Shown here in pieces: positions 47,279-59,659 of a stretch of DNA of 64,000 nt. Where the stretch lies: positions 106,366 through 170,365 of the forward strand of contig NW_006766923.1 in NCBI RefSeq assembly GCF_000275845.1, read 5' to 3'. The translations under genes and the position numbers were made by a program. How positions within the stretch are numbered: position 1 is the stretch's first letter; every line of letters begins with the position of its first letter. Below the pieces are notes generated by a model that saw nothing but the letters and a program-made list of their open reading frames with translations, did no database searches and had not been told where the DNA came from. The DNA comes from Dichomitus squalens LYAD-421 SS1. Lineage: Eukaryota; Basidiomycota; Agaricomycetes; Polyporales; Polyporaceae.

Positions 47279-47737
47279 ATTGTCACGAGGACCGGGTATG
47301 GATGCAAACTATGCCGGTGTGTCGTCTCGTCGGTAGGTCTGGGTCGCAGAGAGAGCTGGCGGGTGCAGCGGGGCAGTCAGATAGCTTGCGGGGGGAGTGC
47401 CAGCACCGTCGGCGGCGGTTTGAGGCTTTTTGTGGATGTTTGGGAGTGCCTTGCAGCGAGAACCTCGGCCGAATCAACAGATGCAACCAAGCGAGCTGCG
47501 ACTGCCGTGAGCTCGCCCGGTCAGCAGGCTCCACGGACCACGGTGATCATCTTATCTAATCGGATAACTCCCTTGGGCCTATTTCTGGGCATAACGTCGG
47601 CTTGTCGTCGAAAATAGCAGATACTCTGGTATGTAGGAGCGCCCGCGCGAGTTGGCACCAGTACCCACCTCGACGCCGACGAGGACTGGTCTGGTCCTCA
47701 CGTCCCTCTCCATCTCCTGCTTGTCCCGGTCACTGTC
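47279..47737. promoter_or_regulatory. Divergent promoter of IDP1 and bL28m
   Basis: 459 bp separate two divergent starts, both encoding mitochondrial proteins. No TATA-like word is evident close to either start. A shared control region is inferred from spacing only. Confidence 0.4.
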
Positions 47738-48185
47738 ATGTTCCCCTCAATATCTCTGCTAAGCAATCTCGTCAGCGCACCGTTCAAGCGTGCCCAGCTC
47801 GGTCTCTTCCACGGGAAGACGAAGCAGTACGGGAACAGCGTACCGAACTCGAAGCACAAGACACGCAGGACATGGCTGCCCAACATCCACAACCGACGCC
47901 TATTCTCCGACACTCTCCAGCATCACCTCCGCGTGAAGCTCACCGCGCGCGCGCTCAAGACGATCCACAAGGCGAGTCCCGCACGCGGCGTCCGGGTTCG
48001 CGTGATTTGCTGACGCCAGGGGACGGCCACTACAGCATGGGGGCATCGACAACTACCTGCTCAAGACGAAGCCGGAGCTGCTGGGCTGGGAGGGAATGCG
48101 CCTGCGCGTGCTGGTGCGAGAGAGACAGCAGCAAGCTCGAGCAGCGAGCGAGGTCGCAGAGGTCCTGTCTCATGATGCTGCTTAA
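47738..48185 (+). CDS. MRPL24: Mitochondrial large-subunit ribosomal protein bL28m
   Basis: Exon 1 (47738-47971) encodes FKRAQLGLFHGKTKQYGNSV, SKHKTRRTWLPNIHNRRLFS and LTARALKTIHK; exon 2 (48036-48185) encodes HGGIDNYLLKTKPELLGWEGMRLR, together 127 aa and a perfect L28 family match. The short hydrophobic/basic N-terminus may act as mitochondrial leader. The intron uses a GC donor: exon ends CACAAG and the intron starts GCGAGT, closing TACAG. The only frame that keeps TIHK-HGGIDNYLL uses this GC-AG intron. Component of the mitoribosome large subunit near the exit/L1 side. Confidence 0.88.
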
Positions 48186-49851
48186 GGGGGTGTCAGGTGC
48201 GCGTACACGGTCGTACGACTGAATGGCGGTCTATTGACTACGGGCGCACGGACCAGGCTCCCGACATATCGCCCTGCAGAAGGTTTCTTGTGTATACCGT
48301 AGAACTCGGTCGCCGAACGCATACGCATCGGTATCTGCCTAATCCGCATTCTGCTTCATCTGACGTCGTCGCTCACCTTGAAGCCAACTTCTTTCGGCAC
48401 GTTTCTGTAATCAACGAAATCCACTTTGCAAGGAACTCTTGTCAGGTCTGACATGAGCTTGATATCGAGAAATGTCGTCAAGCTCTGTGTATCAGCAGCC
48501 AGGCCATGCCATCAGCAACAACCGTGCTTGGTCTAGAGGTGGTCGTTGCAGCCTTGTGATTGCGGACGCGATTTTCAATCTCTCTCCCTACCTTCGCACC
48601 TAACATATAAAGTCTTCAAAGCTCCCTACCCTGCGTCACTTCACGGGTGCGTGTTTCTCACGGCGACTTTGGCGCAACCGTGGATCAACATCAACCAGAC
48701 ATGTGCTCGACTGGGTCAGCAGGGGCATCATTTGTGCCATGGAGGCGTTGGGAAAAGTGCTACCCAACGCAACGCAGGTCAAATGGTCTCTAATCTTCGT
48801 CTCCCCGAGCGATCGTGGCCAGTCCATCGCAAACAGCGCTGCTCGCCAATGGAATTCGGATATTACAGGCCTCGAGGTCAAACTGGGCCGTTGAAGCTGG
48901 GCGGACCGGTGGCAAGCACAGAGAAGCTATTGGTGAGCCTCAGTGCGTCGCTAGCGTTTGGATAGGGATTAGACCAAGGATGATTGGATAGGCATCAAAC
49001 TAAGAATGCTTCCTACAGCGGAAGCTTGAAAGTGGGATCTCGATTCTCAGGATGAGTGTCAACCAGGCGTGGGACGTATGTCTCCAGCATATCGATAGCA
49101 GCTAAGTACACCTGTATGCTCCCATATCAGTTCTTCTGCGGAGTGATGTCTTATTTGGGGTTTTGACCGTCATGCTGAACGCACTTACACTGGTTTACGT
49201 TTACACGGGCTCAACTGCAGACCTTGTTTCGTGCACTACTTACTACGGTCACTCGGCAGGGAGTCTGAATATGCATACATTGTGCTGTATGCGCAAGGCG
49301 GCGGCGGTAGGGACTACCGATTATGCATTAATACGGCGCTGGAGACGTGAATTGTAAGTGTACCTGGCCGATAGCTATGACGGCTGATGTATGTGTGCAT
49401 CCTATGATATACCCGAGAAGACGAGAAGACGAGGAACGAAGGCAAGGACGAGAGAGAGGTGGATGATAGGTCAGGCGGGGGCTAAGTGCCTCCGCCCACG
49501 AGTTAATGAGCACATAAATTACCGTGTTGTATCCGAGTGCAGGTGGCCGGTGTGGCGACCGAGTTCTGGTAGTCTAGGACATGAAGTATAGGAAGCCATC
49601 AGAAGGAGTGTTCACAAACGTGGACGATAACCAAGGAAAAGCGAAGAAGTCGTTACAATCATGAAGGTGTAGCGGCGATGGAAGGTGTGAGTAGTCGAGA
49701 ACGAGGGTCGTCAGAACAACGTCCGTGAGTATCCACATATGCAGACAACAGCAACGCTCAGCACCGATATGGCCGAAATATCGCCGTAGCGGGAGCGGGC
49801 AGCGGGCACGAAACGGACGGCCGCAGACCAAGGATGTGCCGGGAGCGATCG
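48186..49851. other. 1.6 kb without an assignable gene
   Basis: A 139-codon plus-strand frame at 48546-48965 has a mixed polar composition and no recognised motif. An overlapping frame (48703-48894) is equally anonymous. No splice-supported model could be built. Confidence 0.3.
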
Positions 49852-51848
49852 TCATCCGCCTCGAACAGGCACAGGCGGGGCAGGCGCGCTCGGCCGGAAG
49901 CTCGTCTTCGACGCCGTCGGCGTCCCGGGTCGACTCCCGCTTCGCATCTTCTGCCACCAGTGGCGATTCGAGTTTATCGTCGACGCCTCTGCGGCCATGC
50001 CCGGGTCAAAGCTCGAGTGCTCGCTCGTGCTCCCGACGAAGCTCCCGCTGCCGACGCTACTGTCGACAGACCTGCGGCCGTCCACTCCATCCCCCGACGA
50101 CTCGTTCGCCGCGTCGTCAGAGGGCTGGGGAGACTCTGTCCGCTCATGCTGCGGGGACGTGGGAGGGGCGTAGTACGTGAACGGCGTCTGGTCCGTGGAG
50201 TCGCTCGGGACGGGGTTGAAGAGCGCCTCGATCAGGTGCTCGGTCGTACGCAGTCCGTAGGATGTTGCTAGACGGTCGGCTTGGACATGCCCTTCTTTGT
50301 CGGAGTACGGGAACGAGCTGTCATCCTCAGGGTTATCCGCACCGACATACAGGTCGAGCTCGCGGGCGAAGCGCGTGTTGAACAGCCCGTTATTTGAAAG
50401 GATGCCTGACACAGAGGCGAGAATCTCTCCTTTGCGGAGCGGTGGCGGCTTGTAATGCTTCTCGCCGCCGATGTGTTCTAACTCGATAGAAAGCTGCATA
50501 TCGGGAACGAATCAGCTGGGAGCCTCAACTTACAAAGGAACACGACAGGCCTTCAGCGTCGCATTGGTTTTGCTCTGGCGGAGGAGATATCGCCGAGTAA
50601 CTTTACCAGCGTCCGCGTATTCAGCGAGGTTCAGATACACCACTCCGAGGCGAGGATGTTGGGGCGCATCCGGATCGCCGTGCACGACGCGCTGGCAAAG
50701 GATGTCAGTACCGTATCACACATTCGGAAAACATAAACAAGGGTGCGATAGAGTTGGGAACAAGCGCGGCATACCACGGGTCGCCTCCGCTCGCTGTCAC
50801 GCACTATCTCGCCCCACACAGAAGCCCGCATTTGACAGCGTGTCTCACCGCGCTCGTCCCACTCTGCCATATCAGTTGTACTCTAACATCACGCTGCGCG
50901 CGATTGTTATCATAGCGTGGGCGGCACTTCGCCGATAACGGCCACAGCACATGGATCCCGCACGGCCTCGCGCACGGGCTGTAGTGCGAGCGGCGACGTG
51001 CGAGCGGCGACGTGAAAGCGAACGCTAGCATGGAGAAATGACAGCAAGAGGGCGATTTCGAAATCGTAGAGGGTCGGATGAAAGCTGCGCGCTATGAAGC
51101 AGAAGGGGACAAGACGGATACTTACCTGCATGACTACGAGCTTAAGCTCGTTGGGTAGCAGGTCACCCGTTTCGCGATGCACGTCCATCTGGACTACCAC
51201 GATCACGGAATGATTCCACTTCACGTTGTAGTTCTGCAGCTGCGCCCACGGAGTCATGCCGCGTGCTTCTGACCGTGACTGCAGGGACATCGCAGACAAA
51301 TTCCGGACCATAGGGGCTGGGTGCTCCGTTGGGCGACTTGATGTGCTATGGCCATTCACGCGTGGCGTCGAATCGTCTGGGCCGCGCAACGACTCAAAGG
51401 CATGGTGGGCGTCGTGACTGTGGGTGCTCCTGGGCGATTCGGCCGTGTCGGCGTAAAGGTCGTCCTCGATGGTATCGTGCATGCTATCGTGTGCGCTCTC
51501 ATCCTCATCATAGAGCTCACCCTCCTCTGTGACGCCCACCCCTTGTCCCGTCCCCGCCGCCCTGCCCTTCCCTTTACCATGCCCTGACCACGTCCCGGTG
51601 CCTCCTTTCATCTTGCCCAGTAAACCAGAACCAGACTGGACGCCCTTGAACTTCCATCGGACACCGAACTCGCCCTTGATGAGTGGGACATTGGAGAGCT
51701 GGTCGATTTCAAGGTGGACTTGGAAGAGGGCATGCTTGGGGATGAGGTGGCCCAGTTGAGAGCGAAGACCGTGGCTAGCAAGCGCGGGAGTGGAGGAGGA
51801 CGCGCCGGAGCTCGTAGACGTGGATTCCGACGTATTCGAGGGTTTCAT
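49852..51848 (-). CDS. NT-C2 domain protein (EEIG1/EHBP1-type N-terminal C2)
   Basis: Exon 1 (from 51848) has a Ser-rich leader then PKHALFQVHLEIDQLSNVPLI and GEFGVRWKFKGV, the opening strands of NT-C2 domains, a long acidic/Ser-rich insertion (about residues 85-195), then YNVKWNHSVIVVVQMDVHRETGDLLPNELKLVVMQ. Later exons read HPRLGVVYLNLAEYAD, VTRRYLLRQSKTNATL and LSIELEHIGGEKHY, the final strands. A long Ser/Pro-rich disordered tail ends in a proline cluster before the stop at 49852. NT-C2 proteins are thought to link membranes to cytoskeleton or trafficking in animals; fungal members are uncharacterised. Between 51125 and 50690 there are one or two small exons whose borders I could not fix. 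Confidence 0.68.
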
Positions 51849-53067
51849 GGCGGCGGGAATTGGGGGGACGAGGGCGGGGGCATCCCCGGAGCTGATGATG
51901 GTCAGAAGTGTAAAGGTAAGCGTGCGAGGATGTGGAGGACGGGTAACGACCGCGGCGCGCTTACCGAGCTGCCCACATACTCAAGCGCCCGATCTCACTT
52001 TGCGCTGAGTTTAATGTTTCACCGACTGAGTTTCACCATAGAAGCCCCGGTTGGCCGTGGTGCCTGCCTAATCGTTTCGGAGATTCAGCGTGATTCAAAT
52101 TCGAGTTGGCCCCGAGGTCTGGACCGCGAAACCCGTGGAGTCCGGTCTTTGTTTCTGGGCAAGATCCAAAGACAGGAAATGTGGCCGAGCGAGAACGCAG
52201 CTTTACATGTGCATCCTCCCACTACAGTACGGAACTGAAGGCGTAGAAGGGTATGGCTATATCACCCATCTCTATGCAAGCTTAGTAAAGTTCGAAAAGT
52301 GACGCTCTAGTATATGAAGAACCGATTCTCAAGTCTCCCTCGAGCGACAAGGATGCATAGTACAACGTCAGACAATGCCTCACCGGCCCCGACCTTCGTT
52401 CGGCACACCCATTACGGTTGGAAATCAATAGCGAACTCGAGAGAACAGGTCGCCACCATGAGCGGGCGTCTTGATTTAGCAAGTGTCCGGGGTCCGAGGC
52501 TGAGGAACTGGCCCTCGACGTCAGAGTCTCGACTGCAAGACTTCATTAACTTGTACAACTCTCGCGGGATCGAGCCTAAGCAGGAACCACCATGCTCTCG
52601 TCCTTGTTGCCAGCATCCCCTCACCCAACAAACGCGCCGTGACGCCAGAGCTCGAGCTCGAGCTAGGCGCTGATCACAAGACAGGGTACCCGCGGAGATG
52701 CGGAACTCCTGTTCTCAAAGTTCTCGCGACATGGACGTGACTGCTGCTTACCATACTGCTTTCGTCCTAAAGCGTGCGACAGAGGGCAGACGTCTTTCCA
52801 TGCAAGCTTCTGGCCTCGACGTCTGCGCGCTGTGGGCTGTATCAGACACCTAACGTCCAGGGACAGGGCCTCTTGCCTCGCGCTCGGCTCATCCCCTGCA
52901 AACGCACCGAACGAGCCGGCTCACAGCGGGGCCACATGCAAGTGGCCATCTTGGACCCGTGCTCCGCTCTTCTCATCCGCCCCCGCATCACCCGTATTTT
53001 CTCCCTTGCTCATCCGCCCCTGTTTCGTGGCCTCAAACTCTGCGCTTGGCTCTGCACGATCTGCTAG
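51849..53067. other. Divergent region (NT-C2 gene / F-box gene)
   Basis: About 1.2 kb with no motif-bearing frame. A Pro/Ser-rich C-rich tract near 52800-53060 looks like 5' leader of the F-box gene. Confidence 0.35.
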
Positions 53068-54885
53068 ATGCCTGCCTTGCTGTCCCTCACCGATGCGCCG
53101 CTGTTCAACATCTGGGAGCACCTGCTCGGCGACCTTCCGGCGCATGTTTCGCTTTCCCATACGTGCCGAAGATTGCGGGAGGTGTACAGCAAGGACGACT
53201 CAAAGTGGCAAGCAGCGCTTTTCAGCGCAGGTTATGGCTTGCCCTTACGACGTATGACGCCAATTGATGGCGCGGGTGCAGTCAGTGGCTTGAGCTGGCG
53301 CAGGCTGGCTGTATTTCTCGTGGGACACGCCGCCGTCTGTGAGATTGGCAGCTGTACGCGCGCGAATGCATGCTTTGGTGAGCACTCATTTTCGCTGCTC
53401 ATTTTCTCTTGTCTGCAGTAAATCCGCCGTCTCCTGTAACTTCAAGATGCGAAGGGGTACGCTTCCGACGTGCTGTCGGCTGGTGGCTATCTAGTCACCG
53501 TTTTCATTGGTTGAGGCTCGCGGACAAATGGTCGAGAAAACCATGCCACACTCTGCGCAACCTGTTCTCTTCATTGGCGCATTCTGTGGCGATGTCTTCA
53601 TATAGACTGCTCCGAGGCTATGTGCCGCCAATCCCAATGTACAGCGGGGACACACTTCGAGTGTATGCTGACGACCAGCGCGGGCGCTTGTGTCGGTGTG
53701 GCCAACGTATACAGGCGCTTCTTGAGCTTCCGCGCCCTCTGGACTCCCGAGCGACGTTCTTGGATACATAGGGTACCACAATCGTTCGTGCTTGGCTACA
53801 CAGCTCGGACGGGGCTCGAGGCAGCTCCTCGGTGCCTTGTGATATTGTGGATGCAGGAACGCGATCCCGACTGAGCTGGATCGGCGAGGGCTTACACTTG
53901 ATCGGGCAATCTCGGGGGTCACCTGACGGGTGACTCCGTCATTTGTGTACGAGTGCGACCTGTGGTGTCCGGAGCTTGCGAGCAGGTGGAGGGAGGGTCG
54001 ATAAGTTTGGCTTGCCCTGTGACAACATTGTGGTCAGTTCTGCGACGGACATAGCGCCGGTCAGAGTGTCCAGGAAAAGATGCTCTACACGCGGGGGTCA
54101 TGCGCCCCGCCTCCTGGGTATCCCAAGCGTTGATTGCGGGCCCTTAGATTCGACTGCTCGTGCTCGTGCCGGCGTACATTGCGATTGACTTACCCACTCG
54201 ACAGCTCAGCAGTACGCCCAATTGCCGTACACAAGAGTACGCGCCCTCCATCCCCGTCACCCCATCGAGTTTCACCCCCTCTACTTCTACTTGCACTTCT
54301 CGCAAAACCCTCAGACTTCTTCCTCGCAAAACCACCACCGACGCTCAATATCGGCACACTTACCTACCCCTTCCCCGTCTCCATCTCCGCCTCCTCCATC
54401 CATCCCGGACGCCGTTTCGATCCTGCTCACACACCTGCCGACGTTTCCCGAATGCCGATATGCTCAGTATGGCCCCTTGTGCACACACCCGAACGCGTCG
54501 TGCGCTTTCGCGACGTTCCCGCCCGTCGAGAGGCTTGAGTTTGAGAACGGAGACGGGGAAGTGTTCATGATCGTCGAGAACCCTGAAGGATGCACGATCC
54601 TTGATGTCAATCGCGCTCTCGCGCAGCTGTCAGTAGGCTTATTTCTCATCAGCCTCTTACTGTCCTGCGCCGTCGCTCCTGAGGCCGCTGTCGTTCACAA
54701 GCGCTGACATGGACTGTCTTCATAGGATTCCGTTCGACGAGTACCACCTCGATGTCGCGTTGACGCATTATCAGGAGCTCGCTCTGACTTCGGGCATGTC
54801 GCTATCGCAATATGCGAGCACGATCTCTCGTGACAGAGGGTTTTTGGACGACCACGAGTACGCGTCAGACTCTCTTCCACCATAG
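53068..54885 (+). CDS. F-box domain protein, multi-exon (model partly uncertain)
   Basis: The first exon starts MPALLSLTDAPLFNIWEHLLGDLPAHVSLSHTCRRLREVY, a standard F-box-like motif (leucine/proline start, then L..L..TC+.L+). It continues to CTRANACF and a GTGAGC donor at about 53378, with VNPPSPVTS after the next acceptor. Later parts read FRALWTPERRSWIH, and near the 3' end HPNASCAFATFPPVERLEF, GCTILDVNRALAQL and, after a clear intron, IPFDEYHLDVALTHYQEL to the stop at 54885. Middle exon borders (53430-54400) are uncertain, so this could be one gene or contain a damaged part. F-box proteins are adaptors of SCF ubiquitin ligases; basidiomycetes carry many such F-box genes of unknown targets. 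Confidence 0.6.
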
Positions 54886-56842
54886 TCTTTCTTGCTGACT
54901 TGATTCCTCGGTCTTTTCAGGTATCCGTTTCTCCATCATATCGTTTCCTCGATGTGACGCGAATGCGTGCTGGCTAAGTACTTAGTCTTGGTGACGTCTT
55001 CAGTGGGATTGTGCCATGCCGATGTGGGATCGCGCGGTGTCGTCGACGTTCGGCAATGTGTATTGTTGTTGTACTATCTTTTTTGGGTTTTCTGGGTTCA
55101 ATGGGGACAGTGGGGTCGGTTTGTACCGACCGTCACCATACGCTACCCACTGTGCGTGCGTTCGGCACCGTTCTCTACACAACTCACTGCCGCGTTCCAT
55201 GTGGTCCAGGTGCTGCTGATGCGACGGCGCATCACATCAAACACTGGCTTGCAGATGCTGCAGCATCATACTCAGCACGCCCTGTGACACCATTATATCG
55301 TTCACAGAGTACGCGCGCATATGTACCACGGGCTTCATGCTGGTATGTCGATCTCCTGGCATTCTGGTCCTTCGAGAAGCACCGCTACAGCGCTGGACAG
55401 GCAAACGACCATATGCTTCCGGCTAGTGGGCGACCGCTTGACTGATGACGTGCTATGACACAGTGCGGCAGGAATTACTGCCAACGTTCGTAATGTTCTG
55501 TATAGGGAGCATATGCTTTACTCGCGATGAAGGCTGAGCCAGCCCGCGGGAGCTGCGAAGCCACCGACGTTCCGCGAGCGGGCAAGGACATCGTGGCAAA
55601 GAACTACTCATGATAGTCCAGAGTTCTAGGGCTTCATCATGGGTTCGAGTACTGCGAGGGCTTACAGCGTATTCCATGACGGGTGCGCTCTTTCAATAGC
55701 CTCGCGAAGGAGGAAGCGCAACGGCCGCTTTCTGTACGTCATAATTCCACGACCATCGCAGCAGTTTCTTACAATGATAAGCCTTGCTAGGCCCAATCTA
55801 GTCGCATCTGAAGAAGGACCGCCTGATATGGCGCGCGTGCATGAAGTGCTTTCGGCGCCGCCTTATCATTCACGCGACCAACATGAAAAGGGAAGGCTGC
55901 TTGTGAATCTTATTTGTGTTTAAGGATTCTGATATCTGTGTTCTATAGAACACCTGGAGATGAGGGGGAACTTAACAGGTGATACGTGCATATATACCCC
56001 GATTAGCACCCTCGAGTTGGTAGCAGCGGGGACGGGAGGAGAGTGGAATGGCTCACGAATGGCACGATTGTCGTCAAGGACGAGCCTGAGATGGTAGCGG
56101 CAACGCCCCCGTCGGGTTTTGCCAAGTTAGGCAAGGCCAATCTTGGGCAGTCAGCGTCTTTTTCTCTCATCCAGAAGCGGATGAGGCGCCAATCGCTGAT
56201 GCTCTGGAATCCGGTGTAGCATCCCACCGCCGACTTCCATGGTGATCGCCGCCGCAGAAGAGTCACGCGTCCCAGCGAATGGGCCTCTCTCTGACTTTGG
56301 GCTGCAAATCACCGTTCAATTCAGCGACTCTCCTATCCGAAGCACTCTTGCGTGCCGAATGTTCCAACACTCAGGTCCTTCCATGTGGTCGTCGAGAATG
56401 ATTCTCAATGACGCGGTCCTTGGGCGCAGACCCATCATCCACCACTCTTAGGGCCAATGTCGTACATCTGTCCGTATCATTGCGTTCGGCGCAGTCAATG
56501 TTCGTGACTTCGCAAGTAGCCCGATGGAGGAAGTGCAAGTCAGGAAGAGGTCGCGCTGACATCTTACTCCCCGCTGCTCACGACTCGTTGCAGCGAAATG
56601 GTGCGTACTCGCGTGCTGATGCTTCGGACTACCTTGGATGGCCCCATCAGCCCGATGCAACCCTGCCGCCGGCGGAGCATGCCATACCGCAAATGCTCAC
56701 GAACCACCGTGTTGCTACTGGGCTGCGCTCTCGGCTTTCTTTGATCGGAGTTGCAGGCTTGCTGCTCTCCTGCATGCGTCTTCCGTATGCTCGTGCGCGC
56801 AGAACCTTCGCAGTCGCGAAGTCAGGTCATGTAGATCGGACG
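54886..56842. other. 2 kb intergenic upstream of aspartic protease 3
   Basis: No gene could be assigned. A plus-strand frame near 56035-56217 (VEWLTNGTIVVKDEPEM..) has protein-like composition but no start, splice context or family match, and may be an exon relic. Confidence 0.3.
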
Positions 56843-56852
56843 ATATATAAGG
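56843..56852 (+). promoter_or_regulatory. TATA box of aspartic protease 3
   Basis: ATATATAAGG lies about 90 bases before the ATG at 56938, followed by a C-rich leader typical of strongly expressed fungal genes. Confidence 0.55.
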
Positions 56853-56937
56853 CCCCCCAAAACGCCATGACTCTTCAAGGATCGGGTTCAGCTCTCATCC
56901 TCTCCTGCCTGCCTCGTAGTCCTCACCAGCACCTACA

Positions 56938-58418
56938 ATGGCTCGCCTCTCCGCCCTCATCGCGCTCACTGCCGCAGCGGTCGCCGTCTCGGCGAAGCCG
57001 ATCCTCGTTCGCGACTCGCCGGTGACGGTTCCCATTGCGCGTCGCTTCAACTCGACCGGCGTGCGCAACGTCTTGAAGGCGGACCAGGCTCGCGCCCAGG
57101 CGCTCAAGGCGCGCTCGCAGGCATCCAAGAAGCACCTCGGCGCGATCAACAAGGTCTTCACGGACGTCGACGTGCCTGTGACCAACGTGGCCGAGATCTA
57201 CACGGCGAGTGTTGGCGTTGGCACGCCCCCGACCACCTACAACCTCATCATCGACACCGGCTCTTCGAACACGTGGGTCGGCGCAAGCACGGCCTACGTC
57301 CAGACCAGCAGCAGCGTTGATACTGGCGATGAAGTGGTAAGTTCCTGATGCGACTTATCTCATAGTCGCTCGGAAGCATCCGCTCACGTGTCCTCGCTTG
57401 GGCCCTTGCAGGAAGTCAGCTACGGCTCCGGTTTCTTCTTTGGTGAGGAGTACACGGACACCGTCACCATCGGCGACCTCGTTATCAAGAACCAGGGCGT
57501 TGGTGCCGCCTTGTTTTCCGAAGGCTTCGACGGCGTCGACGGTATCCTCGGTATCGGCCCCGCGGACCTGACGCAGGGCACGACCTCTTCTGGGGACACC
57601 ATCCCCACCGTGCTTGACACCGCGTTCGCCGCGGGCACCATTGATGCGAACCTGATCGGTATCTCGTTCGAGCCCACGACGGAGGCCTCTGTCACCAACG
57701 GCGAGCTGTCCTTCGGCGCTGTCGATGACAGCAAGCACACCGGAGACATTGCATTTGTGTACGTGTGTGCCCTTGTGTGAGCACGATATAATGGGCTAAC
57801 GAGACACGCGCAGCCCGATCACTTCCACTTCTCCCGCGTCCGAGTACGTCGGTATTGACCAGTCCATCACCTACGGCTCGGCGGGTACTACCATCCTCTC
57901 CTCGACTGCTGGTATCACCGACACTGGCACCACTCTCGTCCTCCTCGCTTCTGGTCAGTCGCTTAATTGTTGGCCTTCAGTATATACACCTGACGTTGCA
58001 TATTACAGATGCGCTCGCCAAGTACCAGAGCGCGACCGGTGCCGTCGCGGACAACTCCACTGGCCTCCTGAAGATCACCCAGGCCCAGTTCGACAAACTC
58101 GAGAGCCTGTTCTTCCACATCGGCGACAACACCTACGAGTTCACGCCCAACGCCCAGATCTGGCCGCGCTCTGTATGCTTCCTACCGTCACTTTCTCAAC
58201 GCGGATACTGACGCGCTTTGTCGCAGCTCAACTCCGCCATCGGCGGCGATGCCAACAGCATCTACCTCGTCACCGCCGACCTCGGCTCGAACTCCGGCCA
58301 GGGTCTCGACTTCATCGACGGTTACACCTTCCTCGAGCGGTTCTACTACGTCTACGATGTCGCCAACGCCCAGGTTGGTTTCGCGACCACGCAGTTCACG
58401 AACGCCACCACCAACTAG
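56938..58418 (+). CDS. Polyporopepsin-type secreted aspartic protease 3 (A1 family)
   Basis: Five exons (56938-57336, 57412-57758, 57814-57953, 58009-58172, 58227-58418) total 1242 nt, giving 413 aa. Signal peptide MARLSALIALTAAAVAVSA, a propeptide with DQARAQALKARSQ, catalytic motifs LIIDTGSSNTWVGA and ITDTGTTLVLLAS, flap YGSGFFFGEEYTDT, SFEPTT..NGELSFGA, and FLERFYYVYD near the end. It is highly GC3-rich (C-ending codons dominate) compared with proteases 1 and 2, suggesting strong expression. It has only four introns against nine and ten in the tandem pair 16-20 kb away. Secreted acid endopeptidase. Confidence 0.93.
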
Positions 58419-58879
58419 GGTCGAACGCTGGAGCGAACCCACGGCATATCACATTGGCTATAGATCATCGCATATTGTCACGGACCTTACGAAGTAGATA
58501 CCACGACCTCACGAGGTAGATACCAGGGATATGCAAACAATCAACGGGTTTTGTCAGTTCGTTCGCGCTGTCTGCGGCATTGTCACGGTCCCCTCTCTGT
58601 ATGACCTCCGCACGCGTAGAGCTATCGCGTCTGGGTCGCTGTGGTTTCGAACTGATGCGTAGTTACGAAGACATGCGGGTATGCTCCCTCTTGGTCTAGG
58701 AATGTGCACAAGGGCCTCTTCTTGGAGTCTGTGGAGAGCGAGCTGGCCCTCGCCATGGAGGGTAGATACGTAAATACTGATTACGCAGAACGGACTGTCC
58801 CCTGTCCGCGAAGTCTTTCGGGAAGGTGCCCAATACATGTCCCTTGCAATACTGACCTCGTTTACGGAGCGCCTACGAG
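58419..58879. other. Intergenic 3' of aspartic protease 3
   Basis: 460 bp, nothing seen. Confidence 0.4.
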
Positions 58880-59330
58880 TTTTTGAAGGACAGGGACAGA
58901 CACGCGTTCGTTTCCATCTCTTTCCAATCCTCGGGTAGGGAAAGGAGGTTTCGGGGCATCATAAGCTCCTGGAATGTCCATCCACGCGTGAATTACCCGC
59001 TCGCCCGGAAGCGCGAGTCCTTGGCCCAGACGTCATCTCCGTGAGGAACACCTGCCGAAATGCATAGCGGACCTCGGAGTCGCCGTTCCAGACGTACATC
59101 GAGTTGATCGCTTTGGGCAGCTCTGAGCTGCTCGTTTGTCGATACAGCACGAGTCGATCCACAGAAGGGGGTATCCGGCTGCATGCGCCGTCTCGCACGC
59201 TAGATAGACCTTATCTGAGAGCCGAGAATACCGCCAAATCGCAGGTAGCTTAACGAGTTCCTGCTTCGGTGCATGTGGAGCAGATTCAGCCTGCAGGGCT
59301 GGCACGAGTAGGGGATTATCAGGGACGGGA
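58880..59330 (-). pseudogene. HET-domain relic (middle part)
   Basis: The minus strand reads LPAIWRYSRLSDKVYLACETAHAAGYPLLWIDSCCIDK, then in other frames SSELPKAINSMYVWNGDSEVRYAF, DDVWAKDSRFRASG, and WTFQELMMPRNLLSLPEDW. Frame changes near 59145 and 59040 and a TAA just after RASG (58996-58998) break it. The N-terminal MRLL..SHTWD module is missing; a matching N-terminal piece lies 4 kb away at 63280-63423 on the same strand. Confidence 0.8.
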
Positions 59331-59341
59331 TCGACTCAAGA

Positions 59342-59420
59342 GATATTTAGGATGCAGACGCTGCAGGTGTCAATCATGGTTGCCAGTCCATCAGCAAAAG
59401 TGCAGAAATCCCCTGAGGGA
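59342..59420 (+). other. Possible MYND-type zinc-finger relic
   Basis: The plus strand reads GCRRCRCQSW then HQQKCRN, resembling the end of a MYND finger (C..C...W..H...C) with one residue out of spacing. A similar WPRHQQKCKN is encoded on the minus strand at about 63240-63285. Short and degenerate; offered as a hint only. Confidence 0.3.
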
Positions 59421-59659
59421 TTGCACCGATTGCCTGAAGTGCGAAAAAGGGCACGGGCGCTCAATATAGCGGCCCAGATCGCCCGACCGCGCAATCGTCA
59501 GAATTCGTCGCATTGTTCGTGGCGCATTTCCTCGCCGCGCGATCTTTTCTGTTCCGTGCACGACAAGGAGACCATGTATGATACATATGGTATAAATAGA
59601 AAGAGTTTTGTGATCGCAGAGGAAGACTCAGCGTGCCCGAAACACATGAACGCGCACAA

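Noticed and set aside
49725..50271. Arg/Ser-rich plus-strand frames
   Set aside because: Antisense to the Ser/Pro-rich tail of the NT-C2 gene.
54967..55445. Overlapping plus-strand frames after the F-box gene
   Set aside because: Composition is Trp/Leu-rich from a T/G-rich 3' flank; no motif and no splice support.
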